Shown piece after piece: positions 9,371 to 16,722 of a DNA stretch of 64,000 nucleotides. Each line of letters begins with the position of its first letter. Positions within the stretch are counted from its first letter, which is position 1. Below the pieces are notes generated by a model that made no database searches, was not told the origin of the DNA, and worked only from the letters and a program-made list of their open reading frames with translations. Both the position numbers and the translations under genes were made by a program. This DNA comes from PHAA01 sp022706565 (GTDB taxonomy: Bacteria; Bacillota; Syntrophomonadia; Syntrophomonadales; Syntrophomonadaceae): assembly GCA_040769385.1 (NCBI GenBank), contig JAXGLD010000001.1, forward strand, positions 186,001 to 250,000, written 5' to 3'.

Positions 9371-10471
9371 CTATCTGTCAGGGTTGCCTTCACGAATCGA
9401 CCGCGGTAATGACTGCAGGCGCAACAACATGGGACTTCCAGCCCCAAGCCCGGCCGGCACCTGCTGGGTCATGCAATGGACGTTGCCGCCTTCCCGGACA
9501 ATGGCCAAGCCATCCACGGTGCGGACCCGCCGCTCCGGAAAGGTGCGGCCCAGGATCTGTACGGCCTGGATATCGGTGGATTGGGCTTCTCCGCCGAAAA
9601 CCGGCAGGATTATCCCACCGTTGACAAAATAGAAATTAAGGTAGCTCAGGGTCAGCCGCCGGCCTTCGTGGTACTGGGGCGGGGGCTGAGGGATCTCGAT
9701 TATTTCCAGGGTCCGGCCCCGGGCGTCGGTGGACTGCCGCAATATCTCCCGGCTCTCCACGGTAATCAAATAATTGTCATCCCGGGGATCATCGCACGCC
9801 TGCAGCAAAACCCGGCCCGGTCCGGCCCAGCAGGCCAGGTTGTCGATGTGACCGTCGGTCTCGTCCCCTTCTAAGCCGCGCTTGAGCCAGATCACCTTGT
9901 CTATCCCCAGATACAACGACAGGTATTCTTGGATGCGGGTCCGATCAAGACCAGGGTTGCGGTTGGGGTTGAGTAGGCACTCCTCGGTGGTCAGCATGGT
10001 ACCCTCCCCGTCCACGTGGATGGAACCGCCTTCCATAACCAGCGGGGCATCGAAGCGGGTCACCTGCATGGCTTCCAGGATGGTTGCTGCCAAGCGGTCG
10101 TCCTTATCCCAGGCCGGGTACTTTTCCCCCCAGGCATTGAACCGCCAGTTGATTCCAGCCACCCGGCCGCGGTGGTCAATTACAAAGGTGGGACCGTTGT
10201 CCCGCAACCAGGCATCGTCGTGGTCGACCACCAAAAATTTAACCCCTGCACCGCCCAGATAACTGCCGGCGGTATCCAGATCATCGGGCCGGACCACCAC
10301 TATAACCGGTTCGAATTCTGCTATCGCCTCGATAATGGCGGCATAGCCCCGGCATACCCGCTGATAATCCTGCGGGTAGCACATGGTGGCCTGCACGGGC
10401 CAGGAGATAAGGGTACACTGGTGAGGTGACCATTCTGCCGGCATTTTATAGCCCAGGTCAAGTGGATACAT
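9371..10471 (-). CDS. aguA: Agmatine deiminase
   Basis: Converts agmatine to N-carbamoylputrescine and ammonia. The 366-residue protein starts with MPAEWSPHQCTLISWP, contains DDAWLRDNGPTF and GGSIHVDGEGT, and ends with REGGNVHCMTQQVPAG, where the Cys is the catalytic nucleophile of the peptidylarginine deiminase fold. The N-terminus (MYPLDLGYKMPAEW) and length fit the family. It is the first gene of the aguA-aguB pair. Confidence 0.93.
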   Translation of the reverse strand: MYPLDLGYKMPAEWSPHQCTLISWPVQATMCYPQDYQRVCRGYAAIIEAIAEFEPVIVVVRPDDLDTAGSYLGGAGVKFLVVDHDDAWLRDNGPTFVIDHRGRVAGINWRFNAWGEKYPAWDKDDRLAATILEAMQVTRFDAPLVMEGGSIHVDGEGTMLTTEECLLNPNRNPGLDRTRIQEYLSLYLGIDKVIWLKRGLEGDETDGHIDNLACWAGPGRVLLQACDDPRDDNYLITVESREILRQSTDARGRTLEIIEIPQPPPQYHEGRRLTLSYLNFYFVNGGIILPVFGGEAQSTDIQAVQILGRTFPERRVRTVDGLAIVREGGNVHCMTQQVPAGLGAGSPMLLRLQSLPRSIREGNPDR

Positions 10472-10586
10472 GTCTTCCTGCTCCCATCCTGACTGTAATT
10501 CCCCTCATAATATAATATTGTCCCCTTCATCTCAATCCCCACCCGCTTTGACCGTGCTTGAAGGGATGTTGGCCGCACTGCCAGGC

Positions 10587-10727
10587 TTATGGTGTTTGGC
10601 TGGAGGGCTTATACCCCAGCCGGGCCAGGTAACCTTCCCGCCAAGAATAGTACTGCAACACCAGCATCACCCGTTGGCCTTCTACCGGCTTGATTTCCGG
10701 CTCATTTCGGCTAGACTTAAATGAGTA
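10587..10727 (-). other. Possible gene remnant or tiny ORF without a good start
   Basis: An open stretch of 46 codons ends in a stop at 10587-10589. It reads like the end of a real protein, with LVLQYYSWREGYLARLGY near its centre, but begins directly after a stop codon. It has no ATG except one preceded by GTG late in the frame, and no ribosome site. It overlaps the region in front of tcdA. It could be a decayed gene or chance. Confidence 0.15.
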
Positions 10728-10748
10728 TCAAGATTTTAGGGGGTCCAT

Positions 10749-11531
10749 ATGTCCGACATATTTGCAAGAACCGAGATGTTGCTGGGCCCTGCAGCCCTGG
10801 GCAAGCTGGCCGCCAGCAAAGTAGCGGTATTCGGTATCGGCGGGGTAGGCAGTTTCACCGTTGAGGGTCTGGCTCGCTCCGGCGTAGGTCAGTTGGTCCT
10901 GGTGGACCATGACCTGATCACCGTCACCAATATCAACCGCCAAATCCACGCCACCCATAAGACGCTGGGACTCAGCAAGGTAGAGGTGATGCGCCAGCGG
11001 ATCCTGGATATCAATCCCGAGGCGCGGGTGATAGGGCACCAAGTCTTTTATCGCAGCGAACAGGCTCCTGACCTGGTAGACCCTGATCTGGACTACATAG
11101 TCGATGCGGTGGACTCGGTCGGGGCCAAGATCGACCTCATCATGCAGGCCCGGCAGATGAACATCCCGATCATCAGCTGCATGGGAGCGGGCAACAAATT
11201 GGACCCGACCCGGTTTGAGGTGGCCGATATTTTCGAGACCTCGGTATGCCCATTGGCCCGGGTGATGCGGCGGGAATTGCGCAAGCGGGGCGTGGACCAG
11301 CTTAAAGTGGTTTATTCCACCGAACCACCAGCGAATAAATCGGCGGGCTATTGCCAGGCCGGCCAACCTGGGGATATCGACCTCGACATGAACTCGGGGG
11401 ATGGATTCAAACGCATCATTCCAGGCAGCATTGCTTTCGTCACCGCGGTAGCCGGGCTCATCCTGGCCGGCCAGGTGGTACAGGATTTGATCGCACTTCA
11501 GGAGCGCGGCCCGCTGAATAGAAAGGCATAA
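10749..11531 (+). CDS. tcdA: tRNA threonylcarbamoyladenosine dehydratase, TcdA/HesA/ThiF family
   Basis: An E1-like adenylating enzyme that cyclises t6A to ct6A at position 37 of tRNAs. The glycine-rich nucleotide motif FGIGGVGSFTVEGLARSGVG lies at about residues 28-47. DHDLITVTNINRQIHAT and the SCMGAGNKLDPTRF block are typical of TcdA (CsdL). Length (260) matches. It starts at ATG, eight bases after AGGGGG. Its last 34 bases overlap the convergent UbiB gene. Confidence 0.88.
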   Translation: MSDIFARTEMLLGPAALGKLAASKVAVFGIGGVGSFTVEGLARSGVGQLVLVDHDLITVTNINRQIHATHKTLGLSKVEVMRQRILDINPEARVIGHQVFYRSEQAPDLVDPDLDYIVDAVDSVGAKIDLIMQARQMNIPIISCMGAGNKLDPTRFEVADIFETSVCPLARVMRRELRKRGVDQLKVVYSTEPPANKSAGYCQAGQPGDIDLDMNSGDGFKRIIPGSIAFVTAVAGLILAGQVVQDLIALQERGPLNRKA

Positions 11532-13159
11532 AGACCCACCGCGCTTATGAAGACAGCAATCCCAATCAGCATATTATTTAAGAAGACGGGAGGATGTTCA
11601 GCAGCCAGCATCAGCAAGGAGGTGCTGACCAGGCCCCCGGCTATAATCAGACTGGCGCTGATGCGGTTGACCAACTGGGTCAGCTTGTCCTCTAAATGCT
11701 TTTTCAGGCCCAGATTGTTGGACATTTCCAGGTCACCCTGCCCGGTAGCCTTGACCAAATGGTTAATGTTTTTGGGGAAGCTGAGCAAGGGTTTGACTTC
11801 CCGGTAATAGCCGCGTTTGATCGTCTCAAACACCTCACCCGGCTGCAGTCTTTTCTCAAAAGCCTGACGGACCAACGGTTCAGTCGCCGCCGATAAGTTG
11901 AAATGGGGGTCCAGTTTCTTGCCCACCCCGTCCAGGGTTATCAGCGCCTTCATCAGCGAGGTCAGGTAAGAGGGAAGATTGAGCTGGTAGCGGTAGGTGA
12001 GGTCCATGATTTCCAGGCGCAGCATGTTCAAGTCTATTTCACCTAATGTAGATGAATAAAGCCGTTCCAGCAAATCCGCAAACTCGCCTTCAAGGTCGTC
12101 CAGGTTGACATTGTCCGGAATTATTCCCATATCATAGAGCGCGCTGATGGCTTTGTCCGTATTCTTGGCCCCCACCCCCTGGAGAAACTGCCCAATATTG
12201 ACCAAACGCCGTTCGGTAAGCGATCCCATCTGCCCAAAGTCGATAAAACTGATCTTGTCTTCTCCCAGGATCAGAATATTGCCTGGGTGGGGATCGGCCT
12301 GAAAAAATCCGTGCAATAGTACCTGGGCCAGGAAGGAACGAGTACCCAGTTCCGATATCTTGGCGCGGTCCCAGCCCCGGGCATCAATGGTGGCGATGTC
12401 GCTCAGCTTAACCCCCTCGATGTATTCCTCGGTCAACACCCGTGGAGTTGTGTAATCCCAATAGATCCTGGGTATAACCACAGACTCGTCCGAGGTGAAA
12501 GCATGCCTCATGCGGTCGGTATTTTTGGCTTCCCGGTTGTAATCCAGCTCCAGTCGCATGGTTTTGCTGTATTCCTCCACGATCCGGACCAACCCGATAC
12601 GCGCTGCTTCGGCCCAACGTTTCTCAATCATCCGGGCCAGGCTGTCGAAAATTTCCAGATCATTTTCCACCTGGGCGTAAATATTCGGCCGCTGCACCTT
12701 GACGATCACCTGCTCCCCGCTCTTGAGGACAGCTCTGTGCACCTGGCCGATGGAAGCGGCAGCCAACGGCTCGGGGTCGAAAAAGGCAAAGACCTCTTCT
12801 ACCGGCCCGATCTCATCAGCTATCACAGCCTTAATCTGGTCCACCGGCACCGGTGCCACCTTATCCTGCAGGCGTTCCAACTCGGCCACGAATTCCGGCG
12901 ACAGTATGTCAGAGCGGGTGCTGAGCATCTGCCCGAACTTGACAAAGGTAGGCCCCAGCTCCATCAGGGCATGGGTCAATTTGTCCGCCATGCAATAGTC
13001 CGATTCCAATTGACAAGTGCCAACCGAATATAAGGCTGGCAAGGGCACATACTTCTGCATCCCCATGCGCTGGATCAGATAGCCCAACCCGTGTTTGGCC
13101 AACACCCGGGCAATCTGGCGGTACCGGATAAAATGCCTGATATGGCGTCGAACTGCCAC
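11498..13159 (-). CDS. ABC1/UbiB-family atypical kinase
   Basis: A 553-residue protein-kinase-like protein of the UbiB/AarF/ADCK family. LGPTFVKFGQMLSTR (about residues 68-82), AAASIGQVHRA with the family's A-rich loop, VIVKVQRPN (ATP-binding Lys), LHGFFQADPHPGNI and SFIDFGQMG are all intact. The C-terminus has a pair of hydrophobic segments (about 500-545), as usual. Family members affect isoprenoid-lipid synthesis; the substrate in anaerobes without ubiquinone is unknown. Translation appears to start at GTG. Confidence 0.87.
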   Translation of the reverse strand: MAVRRHIRHFIRYRQIARVLAKHGLGYLIQRMGMQKYVPLPALYSVGTCQLESDYCMADKLTHALMELGPTFVKFGQMLSTRSDILSPEFVAELERLQDKVAPVPVDQIKAVIADEIGPVEEVFAFFDPEPLAAASIGQVHRAVLKSGEQVIVKVQRPNIYAQVENDLEIFDSLARMIEKRWAEAARIGLVRIVEEYSKTMRLELDYNREAKNTDRMRHAFTSDESVVIPRIYWDYTTPRVLTEEYIEGVKLSDIATIDARGWDRAKISELGTRSFLAQVLLHGFFQADPHPGNILILGEDKISFIDFGQMGSLTERRLVNIGQFLQGVGAKNTDKAISALYDMGIIPDNVNLDDLEGEFADLLERLYSSTLGEIDLNMLRLEIMDLTYRYQLNLPSYLTSLMKALITLDGVGKKLDPHFNLSAATEPLVRQAFEKRLQPGEVFETIKRGYYREVKPLLSFPKNINHLVKATGQGDLEMSNNLGLKKHLEDKLTQLVNRISASLIIAGGLVSTSLLMLAAEHPPVFLNNMLIGIAVFISAVGLYAFLFSGPRS

Positions 13160-13323
13160 TTTCCTTCCCCCTCCATCAACTTACATCTAATGGTCTCTGA
13201 ACCAGCTGGGCTGACCGGCTATGCATACCGGCTGCCGGCAAGACTGCAGATGCATCCCAATTATTTGTCTTCATCTCCTGGTCTTTCTTATAGCCCGTCA
13301 ATCCACCTGGAACAGTATCCGAT

Positions 13324-13716
13324 TTAAATCAATTCCAAAAACCGGGCCGCCCATTCCTTGCTGTGGCTAATATGTTCCAATCCCTGCTTCAACAGAGTGT
13401 CAATATGTTCGTCGGCCAGCGAATAGTATAGGATCTTGCCCTCCCGGCGGAATTTGACCAGCTTCTGAGTCCGCAGCATACGCAGCTGATGCGATACGGC
13501 AGAATCCGAGGCACCGATAACCGCTGCCAGGTCGCATACGCATAGCTCTCGATTCATTAGAGCGAAGATAATCTTCACCCGGTTAGGGTCAGCCAAAGTC
13601 TTGAATGTATCAGCGAGAGCTTGCGCCTCCTCCCCGGAAAGCATTTTCCTGCTAACGTCGTTCACCGCTTCTTCGTGAATGCACTGCGACCCACAACGGT
13701 CAAACTGCATTGGCAT
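13324..13716 (-). CDS. cadC: CadC-type ArsR/SmtB metal-sensing repressor
   Basis: A 130-residue winged-helix repressor. Cysteines at 8, 12, 59 and 61 (CGSQC near the N-terminus and ELCVCDL in the helix before the recognition helix) match, with an offset of one, the four Cd/Pb/Zn ligands of staphylococcal CadC. DNA-binding helix ASDSAVSHQLRML and wing REGKILYYSL follow. ADEHIDTLL gives part of the second, zinc-binding site at the dimer interface. The GGGGGAGG ribosome site lies five bases before the ATG. A matching operator sits 33 bases upstream. No cadmium ATPase gene is visible, so the targets may be its own gene and distant ones. Confidence 0.88.
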   Translation of the reverse strand: MPMQFDRCGSQCIHEEAVNDVSRKMLSGEEAQALADTFKTLADPNRVKIIFALMNRELCVCDLAAVIGASDSAVSHQLRMLRTQKLVKFRREGKILYYSLADEHIDTLLKQGLEHISHSKEWAARFLELI

Positions 13717-13748
13717 CGATTCCTCCCCCTTTTCTTTGGCTACTGTTC

Positions 13749-13768
13749 ATCTGAGCATTTGTTCATAT
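13749..13768. promoter_or_regulatory. Probable CadC/ArsR operator
   Basis: An imperfect 9-2-9 inverted repeat, ATCTGAGCA-TT-TGTTCATAT, with two mismatches between the arms. It resembles SmtB/CadC operators built on TGAACA/TGTTCA half-sites. It lies directly upstream of cadC and fits autoregulation. Confidence 0.55.
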
Positions 13769-13876
13769 ATTAAACCATATTAAAACACAGTATGCGATGC
13801 AGAGCAAATAGTATTTAGGTCAAACAAAAACACAGGTTGGGCCGCATCTGACCTGATCCCTTCGTGGCAGAAGGAG

Positions 13877-13979
13877 CGAAAAGGCTGAAAGCAAGGCAAT
13901 AGCAATACCGGTGATTGAAGCGTACATGAAGTACGTCAACCAACCTTATTACGTATTAGCCCAGCTATCAGCCCTTTCG
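13877..13979. repeat. Long imperfect palindrome
   Basis: The two 49-base arms are centred on a perfect CGTAC-ATGAA-GTACG hairpin. The outer 16 bases of each arm match at 14 positions (CGAAAAGGCTGAAAGC against GCTATCAGCCCTTTCG), and the inner parts match with short gaps. Weaker symmetry reaches to about 13850 and 14008. As RNA or DNA this would form a hairpin or cruciform of over 100 bases. It lies between cadC and the TGA-containing HMA gene, has no coding capacity of its own that I trust, and resembles a MITE or REP-like element. Confidence 0.55.
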
Positions 13980-14036
13980 AAGCACTGGTCACCAAAGAGT
14001 GACCCGGTCTCCCATCTCTGTCTAGCGCGCCCCACG

Positions 14037-14255
14037 CTAAGAGCCCACGATCCGGCAGCCCACCGCTTCAATTCGGTGCTTAATCTCTGCGACGGTTACC
14101 TGGTCATCTTCATATGTAACCGCAACGTGCTTGCCCTGCGGATTGACATCTGTCCGGATGATACCGGGCAACCGCTTCACCGAATTGCGAATCGTGTTGA
14201 TAAAGTGCATTCAGGTCATCCCATCCACGTGAAAGGCTGCGGTTTGTTCGGACAC
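14037..14255 (-). CDS. HMA-domain protein with in-frame TGA: candidate selenoprotein
   Basis: A 73-codon frame (GTG start, AAGGAGG six bases upstream) interrupted only by TGA at 14211-14213, codon 15. Translation with the TGA read through gives VDGMT-(TGA)-MHF, then an intact heavy-metal-associated fold (KRLPGII, GKHVAVTY, EIKHRIEAVGC) to a TAG stop. The adjacent paralogue has EGMSCMHC at the same place, so TGA replaces the first metal-binding Cys, and the second Cys is Phe. An SECIS-like hairpin follows the TGA. Reading the TGA as selenocysteine is inference; a pseudogene with two point mutations is the main alternative. Against decay: a strong ribosome site and 57 open, conserved codons after the TGA. 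Confidence 0.6.
14169..14199 (-). promoter_or_regulatory. Possible bacterial SECIS hairpin
   Basis: On the minus strand, starting 12 bases after the TGA: CAAC pairs with GUUG, then CGC with GCG, an AA bulge, UUC with GAA, and a GGU apical loop whose first G is the 30th base after the TGA. A G at the loop start and this spacing agree with the general form of bacterial SECIS elements as I know it. The Cys-containing paralogue lacks the hairpin. Confidence 0.45.
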
Positions 14256-14278
14256 CTGAATCCTCCTTTCCCCTGCCT

Positions 14279-14491
14279 CTAGACTACTTCGTAACCGGTA
14301 TCCTCAATTTGGGTCCTGATTTCATCGAGGGTCACCTGATCGGACTCGAAATCAACGGCCACCTTTTTACCCATCAGATCCACTTCCACCCTACTCACGC
14401 CAGGCAGTGAGCCGACTGACTTCTTGACCGCATTGACACAATGCATGCAGGACATTCCTTCCACATTCAGGGTCTCGGTTTGCTGAGCCAT
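14279..14491 (-). CDS. Small heavy-metal-associated (HMA) protein, CopZ-like
   Basis: A 70-residue cytosolic metallochaperone-type protein with a beta-alpha-beta-beta-alpha-beta HMA fold. EGMSCMHCVNAVKK (about residues 11-24) supplies the CxxC motif that binds Cu(I) or another soft metal, and the chain ends in DTGYEVV. The ATG follows AAGGAGG. The next gene downstream, 23 bases away, is its TGA-containing paralogue, so the pair is very likely one transcript and arose by duplication. No copper or cadmium ATPase partner is in the window. Confidence 0.9.
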   Translation of the reverse strand: MAQQTETLNVEGMSCMHCVNAVKKSVGSLPGVSRVEVDLMGKKVAVDFESDQVTLDEIRTQIEDTGYEVV

Positions 14492-14650
14492 AGTAAATCC
14501 TCCTTATACAATGTATATTTCGCTGCAGACAATAGGTACGGAGTCTAATCCCAAGCTGGTATACTGAACCACGGGCGGTATTCTGCTGGTTGAATCAATC
14601 AAACCGACGGGCTGGGACCAGCTCTTTTACCCAAGTAAGACTTTGCCAAT

Positions 14651-14656
14651 ATTATA
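14651..14656 (-). promoter_or_regulatory. Extended -10 promoter for the HMA gene pair
   Basis: TGG-TATAAT on the minus strand is a perfect extended -10 element, 160 bases before the HMA start codon. No good -35 is present, which extended -10 promoters can tolerate. The leader in between shows no structure I recognise. Confidence 0.45.
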
Positions 14657-14751
14657 CCAGGAACCGGACCCGATTACTCCCAGCCGTCCGAGTCGGGCTG
14701 ATCCGTCCCATCCCGACCACTCCAGTATTGACCCCGGGCCCATCATTGCGC

Positions 14752-15081
14752 CTACCCCGCCAATTCTGCCTGGACCACCTCGATGATCGCCCCCAGCGGG
14801 ATCGACCCCGACCACCTCATAACCCCGTTTATGGTCACCATCGGGAACAGGTGCCCCTGCTTCAGCGCCTGGTCTATCGGCGGGAATAGAGTCAGGTCCT
14901 TCCCCATGGTATCGATATACTCCATTGTGAGTACCTCGGTTCCAAACAAATCCGCCAGGATTTCCCTGATCACCTCGTATTCCCGCTGTCCGGTCGACAC
15001 CGGCCCGCACCCCTGACAGCCGGAACTGTCAAAGTGGCTGGGGTTGACACCGCCAAAAACTTCTACCCTGACTTTGACCAT
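14752..15081 (-). CDS. YuzD-like thioredoxin-fold protein (DUF1462)
   Basis: A 109-residue protein similar in layout to Bacillus YuzD: VRVEVFGG, then a CxxC in SGCQGCGPVSTG, YEVIREILADLFG, MEYIDTM and HLFPMVTINGVM. This is a thioredoxin-like fold with a possible redox-active or metal-binding cysteine pair. The ATG at 15081 has GGGGAGGAG upstream and is better than an earlier in-frame ATG. It is upstream of, and in line with, the two HMA genes, which supports a thiol or metal role, but the function is not established. Confidence 0.65.
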   Translation of the reverse strand: MVKVRVEVFGGVNPSHFDSSGCQGCGPVSTGQREYEVIREILADLFGTEVLTMEYIDTMGKDLTLFPPIDQALKQGHLFPMVTINGVMRWSGSIPLGAIIEVVQAELAG

Positions 15082-15398
15082 GGTTAGCTCCTCCCCTGTA
15101 TTTGTTATCACCTAACTTAAGCATAGGCGATGCAGGCGTCCAGTCAAGCAATACCATCGGATCAACAGTTTTATAATTTTGCCTCCTTGGCTTATACTAG
15201 ACAAAAGCAATATCGAAACCGACTGTTACTTGACACCTGCTTCACCAGTCCTTGGTCATTCTCGTACTGTCCAATATTTGTGCTTGCAAAATACTCAATT
15301 ATAAGCATAATTGTTAAAATGGTGTTTATTTATGAGTCTAATTTCTCGATGTAGGCTGTTTATTAGTGAATACAAATCCTTTTCTGGGAGGTAGTCAG
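15082..15398. other. Intergenic region before the nuo operon
   Basis: No gene or RNA gene is seen in these 317 bases. It separates the minus-strand YuzD-like gene from nuoA and is AT-rich towards nuoA, where the operon promoter should lie. Confidence 0.6.
15284..15311 (+). promoter_or_regulatory. Candidate nuo operon promoter
   Basis: TTGCAA and CATAAT are 16 bases apart, about 88 bases before nuoA. A TTGACA further upstream (about 15229) lacks a good -10. The call is tentative. Confidence 0.3.
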
Positions 15399-15755
15399 AT
15401 GTCCGATCATGCTACTCTAGGTATCTTTCTCCTGCTGACTCTGGTGTTCCCAGTCGCGGCCATGGCGGGCGCCTGGCTATTCCGGGTCAAGAGCGCCCCC
15501 ACCCGGGAAAAACTGCTCCCCTATGAATGCGGCGTGGACCCCAAGGGGTCAGGGTGGATGAGGTTCAGGATCAACTATTTCCTCTATGCCCTGGTTTTCC
15601 TGGCCTTTGATGTTGAGACTATATTCCTCTATCCCTGGGCAGTCAAATTCCAGAGCCTGGGTATGTTCGCATTTGCAGAGATGATCGTGTTCATTGCTAT
15701 CCTGGCTCTGGGCTTGTGGTACGCGTGGAAAGAGGGTGCCCTGCAGTGGTATTGA
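15399..15755 (+). CDS. nuoA: Complex I subunit A
   Basis: A 118-residue membrane subunit of the proton-pumping arm of NADH dehydrogenase-like complex I. Three membrane helices are visible (about residues 8-28, 60-82 and 88-108). The loop YECGVDPKGSG holds the conserved Cys next to the quinone-site tunnel, and FDVETIFLYPWA is the family signature. The ATG at 15399 has GGGAGG eight bases upstream; an earlier GTG in frame lacks a site. It is the first gene of an 11-gene operon. Confidence 0.95.
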   Translation: MSDHATLGIFLLLTLVFPVAAMAGAWLFRVKSAPTREKLLPYECGVDPKGSGWMRFRINYFLYALVFLAFDVETIFLYPWAVKFQSLGMFAFAEMIVFIAILALGLWYAWKEGALQWY

Positions 15756-16255
15756 AAAAACCAGTCCCGCCGGCCAGCCCCGATGAGGACGTCGAACAGC
15801 TGGCCCGGCACAATATTATCGTCACCACCCTGGAAAAACTATGGAATTGGGGACGGGCCCGTTCCTTCTGGCCGCTGAATTATGGCTGCAACTGCTGCCC
15901 TATCGAACTGCTGGCAGCCAGCGGCGCCCGCTTCGACATTTCCCGGTATGGCTACGAGGTATTCCGGGCTTCGCCGCGCCAGGCCGACCTGCTTCTGGTG
16001 GCTGGTCCCATATCTTTAAAAATGGCTCCAGTGGTCCAGCGGGTATATGAACAGATGCCCTCCCCCAAATGGGTTCTGGCCATGGGCAATTGTGCCACCA
16101 GCGGCGGCCCTTTTCGTGACGGCTACAGCATCTACCCTGGGGCGGACGCTCTCTTTAAAGTGGACGTCTATGTACCCGGATGCCCGCCGCGGCCCGAAGC
16201 CCTCTTCCATGGCCTGCTGGAACTGAAGCAGAAGGTTGAACAGGGCAATTACTAA
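15746..16255 (+). CDS. nuoB: Complex I subunit B (N2 cluster protein)
   Basis: Carries the terminal [4Fe-4S] cluster N2 that reduces quinone. The tandem cysteines in YGCNCCPIELL, GNCATSGGPF and PGCPPRPEA supply the four cluster ligands and are all intact. Length is 169 residues if translation starts at the GTG overlapping the end of nuoA; GTA and TTG follow at once, so the exact first codon is uncertain. The overlap with nuoA suggests translational coupling. Confidence 0.95.
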   Translation: MVLKKPVPPASPDEDVEQLARHNIIVTTLEKLWNWGRARSFWPLNYGCNCCPIELLAASGARFDISRYGYEVFRASPRQADLLLVAGPISLKMAPVVQRVYEQMPSPKWVLAMGNCATSGGPFRDGYSIYPGADALFKVDVYVPGCPPRPEALFHGLLELKQKVEQGNY

Positions 16256-16272
16256 ACCGGGGAGGATATACT

Positions 16273-16722
16273 ATGATTCCCAATAGTAATGAAGAGGCTA
16301 TCAACCAGATATTAAACTCCATGGATCACCGGGTCCAACCTTATGAGGATCCCTTTTTCCAGGGGCTGAGGGTGGAACCGGCGGACTTGCTCCAGCTGAT
16401 GCTTCTTCTCCAGGATCAGGCCGGGATGAATTACCTGGCTGATATAACCGCCACGGATAGGAAAGAGGAGTTTGAGGTAACCTACCACCTCTACGCTATA
16501 CCCGATAACCAAATGAAAATAGTAATCAAAACCAGGGTTCCCCGCGATGCGGCTGAACTGCCTTCCGTTTTCACTGTTTACCCCACCTCCGACTGGCAGG
16601 AACGGGAGATATTCGATCTGATGGGGATTCGGTTTTCCGGCCACCCCAACCTGGTGCGGGTACTGCTGCCCGACGAATTCGAAGGACATCCACTGCGCAA
16701 GGATTTCCGCAAGGAAGGGTGA
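16273..16722 (+). CDS. nuoC: Complex I subunit C (30 kDa)
   Basis: A 149-residue peripheral-arm subunit. The family signature VFTVYPTSDWQEREIFDLMGIRF spans about residues 97-119 (shown here by its start and end), followed by HPNLVRVLLPDEFEGHPLRKDF. It is encoded separately, not fused to NuoD as in E. coli. GGGGAGG precedes the ATG, and its stop overlaps the GTG start of nuoD. Confidence 0.94.
   Translation: MIPNSNEEAINQILNSMDHRVQPYEDPFFQGLRVEPADLLQLMLLLQDQAGMNYLADITATDRKEEFEVTYHLYAIPDNQMKIVIKTRVPRDAAELPSVFTVYPTSDWQEREIFDLMGIRFSGHPNLVRVLLPDEFEGHPLRKDFRKEG

Noticed and set aside
13835..14010. Integron attC site
   Set aside because: The large imperfect palindrome and a GTTGGGC string suggested one, but no matching RYYYAAC core is found on the other side and no integrase gene is present.
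13911..14282. A 123-codon plus-strand frame beginning in the palindrome
   Set aside because: Its second half is the antisense of the TGA-containing HMA gene and its first half is the palindrome. There is no ribosome site; the minus-strand HMA reading is far better supported.
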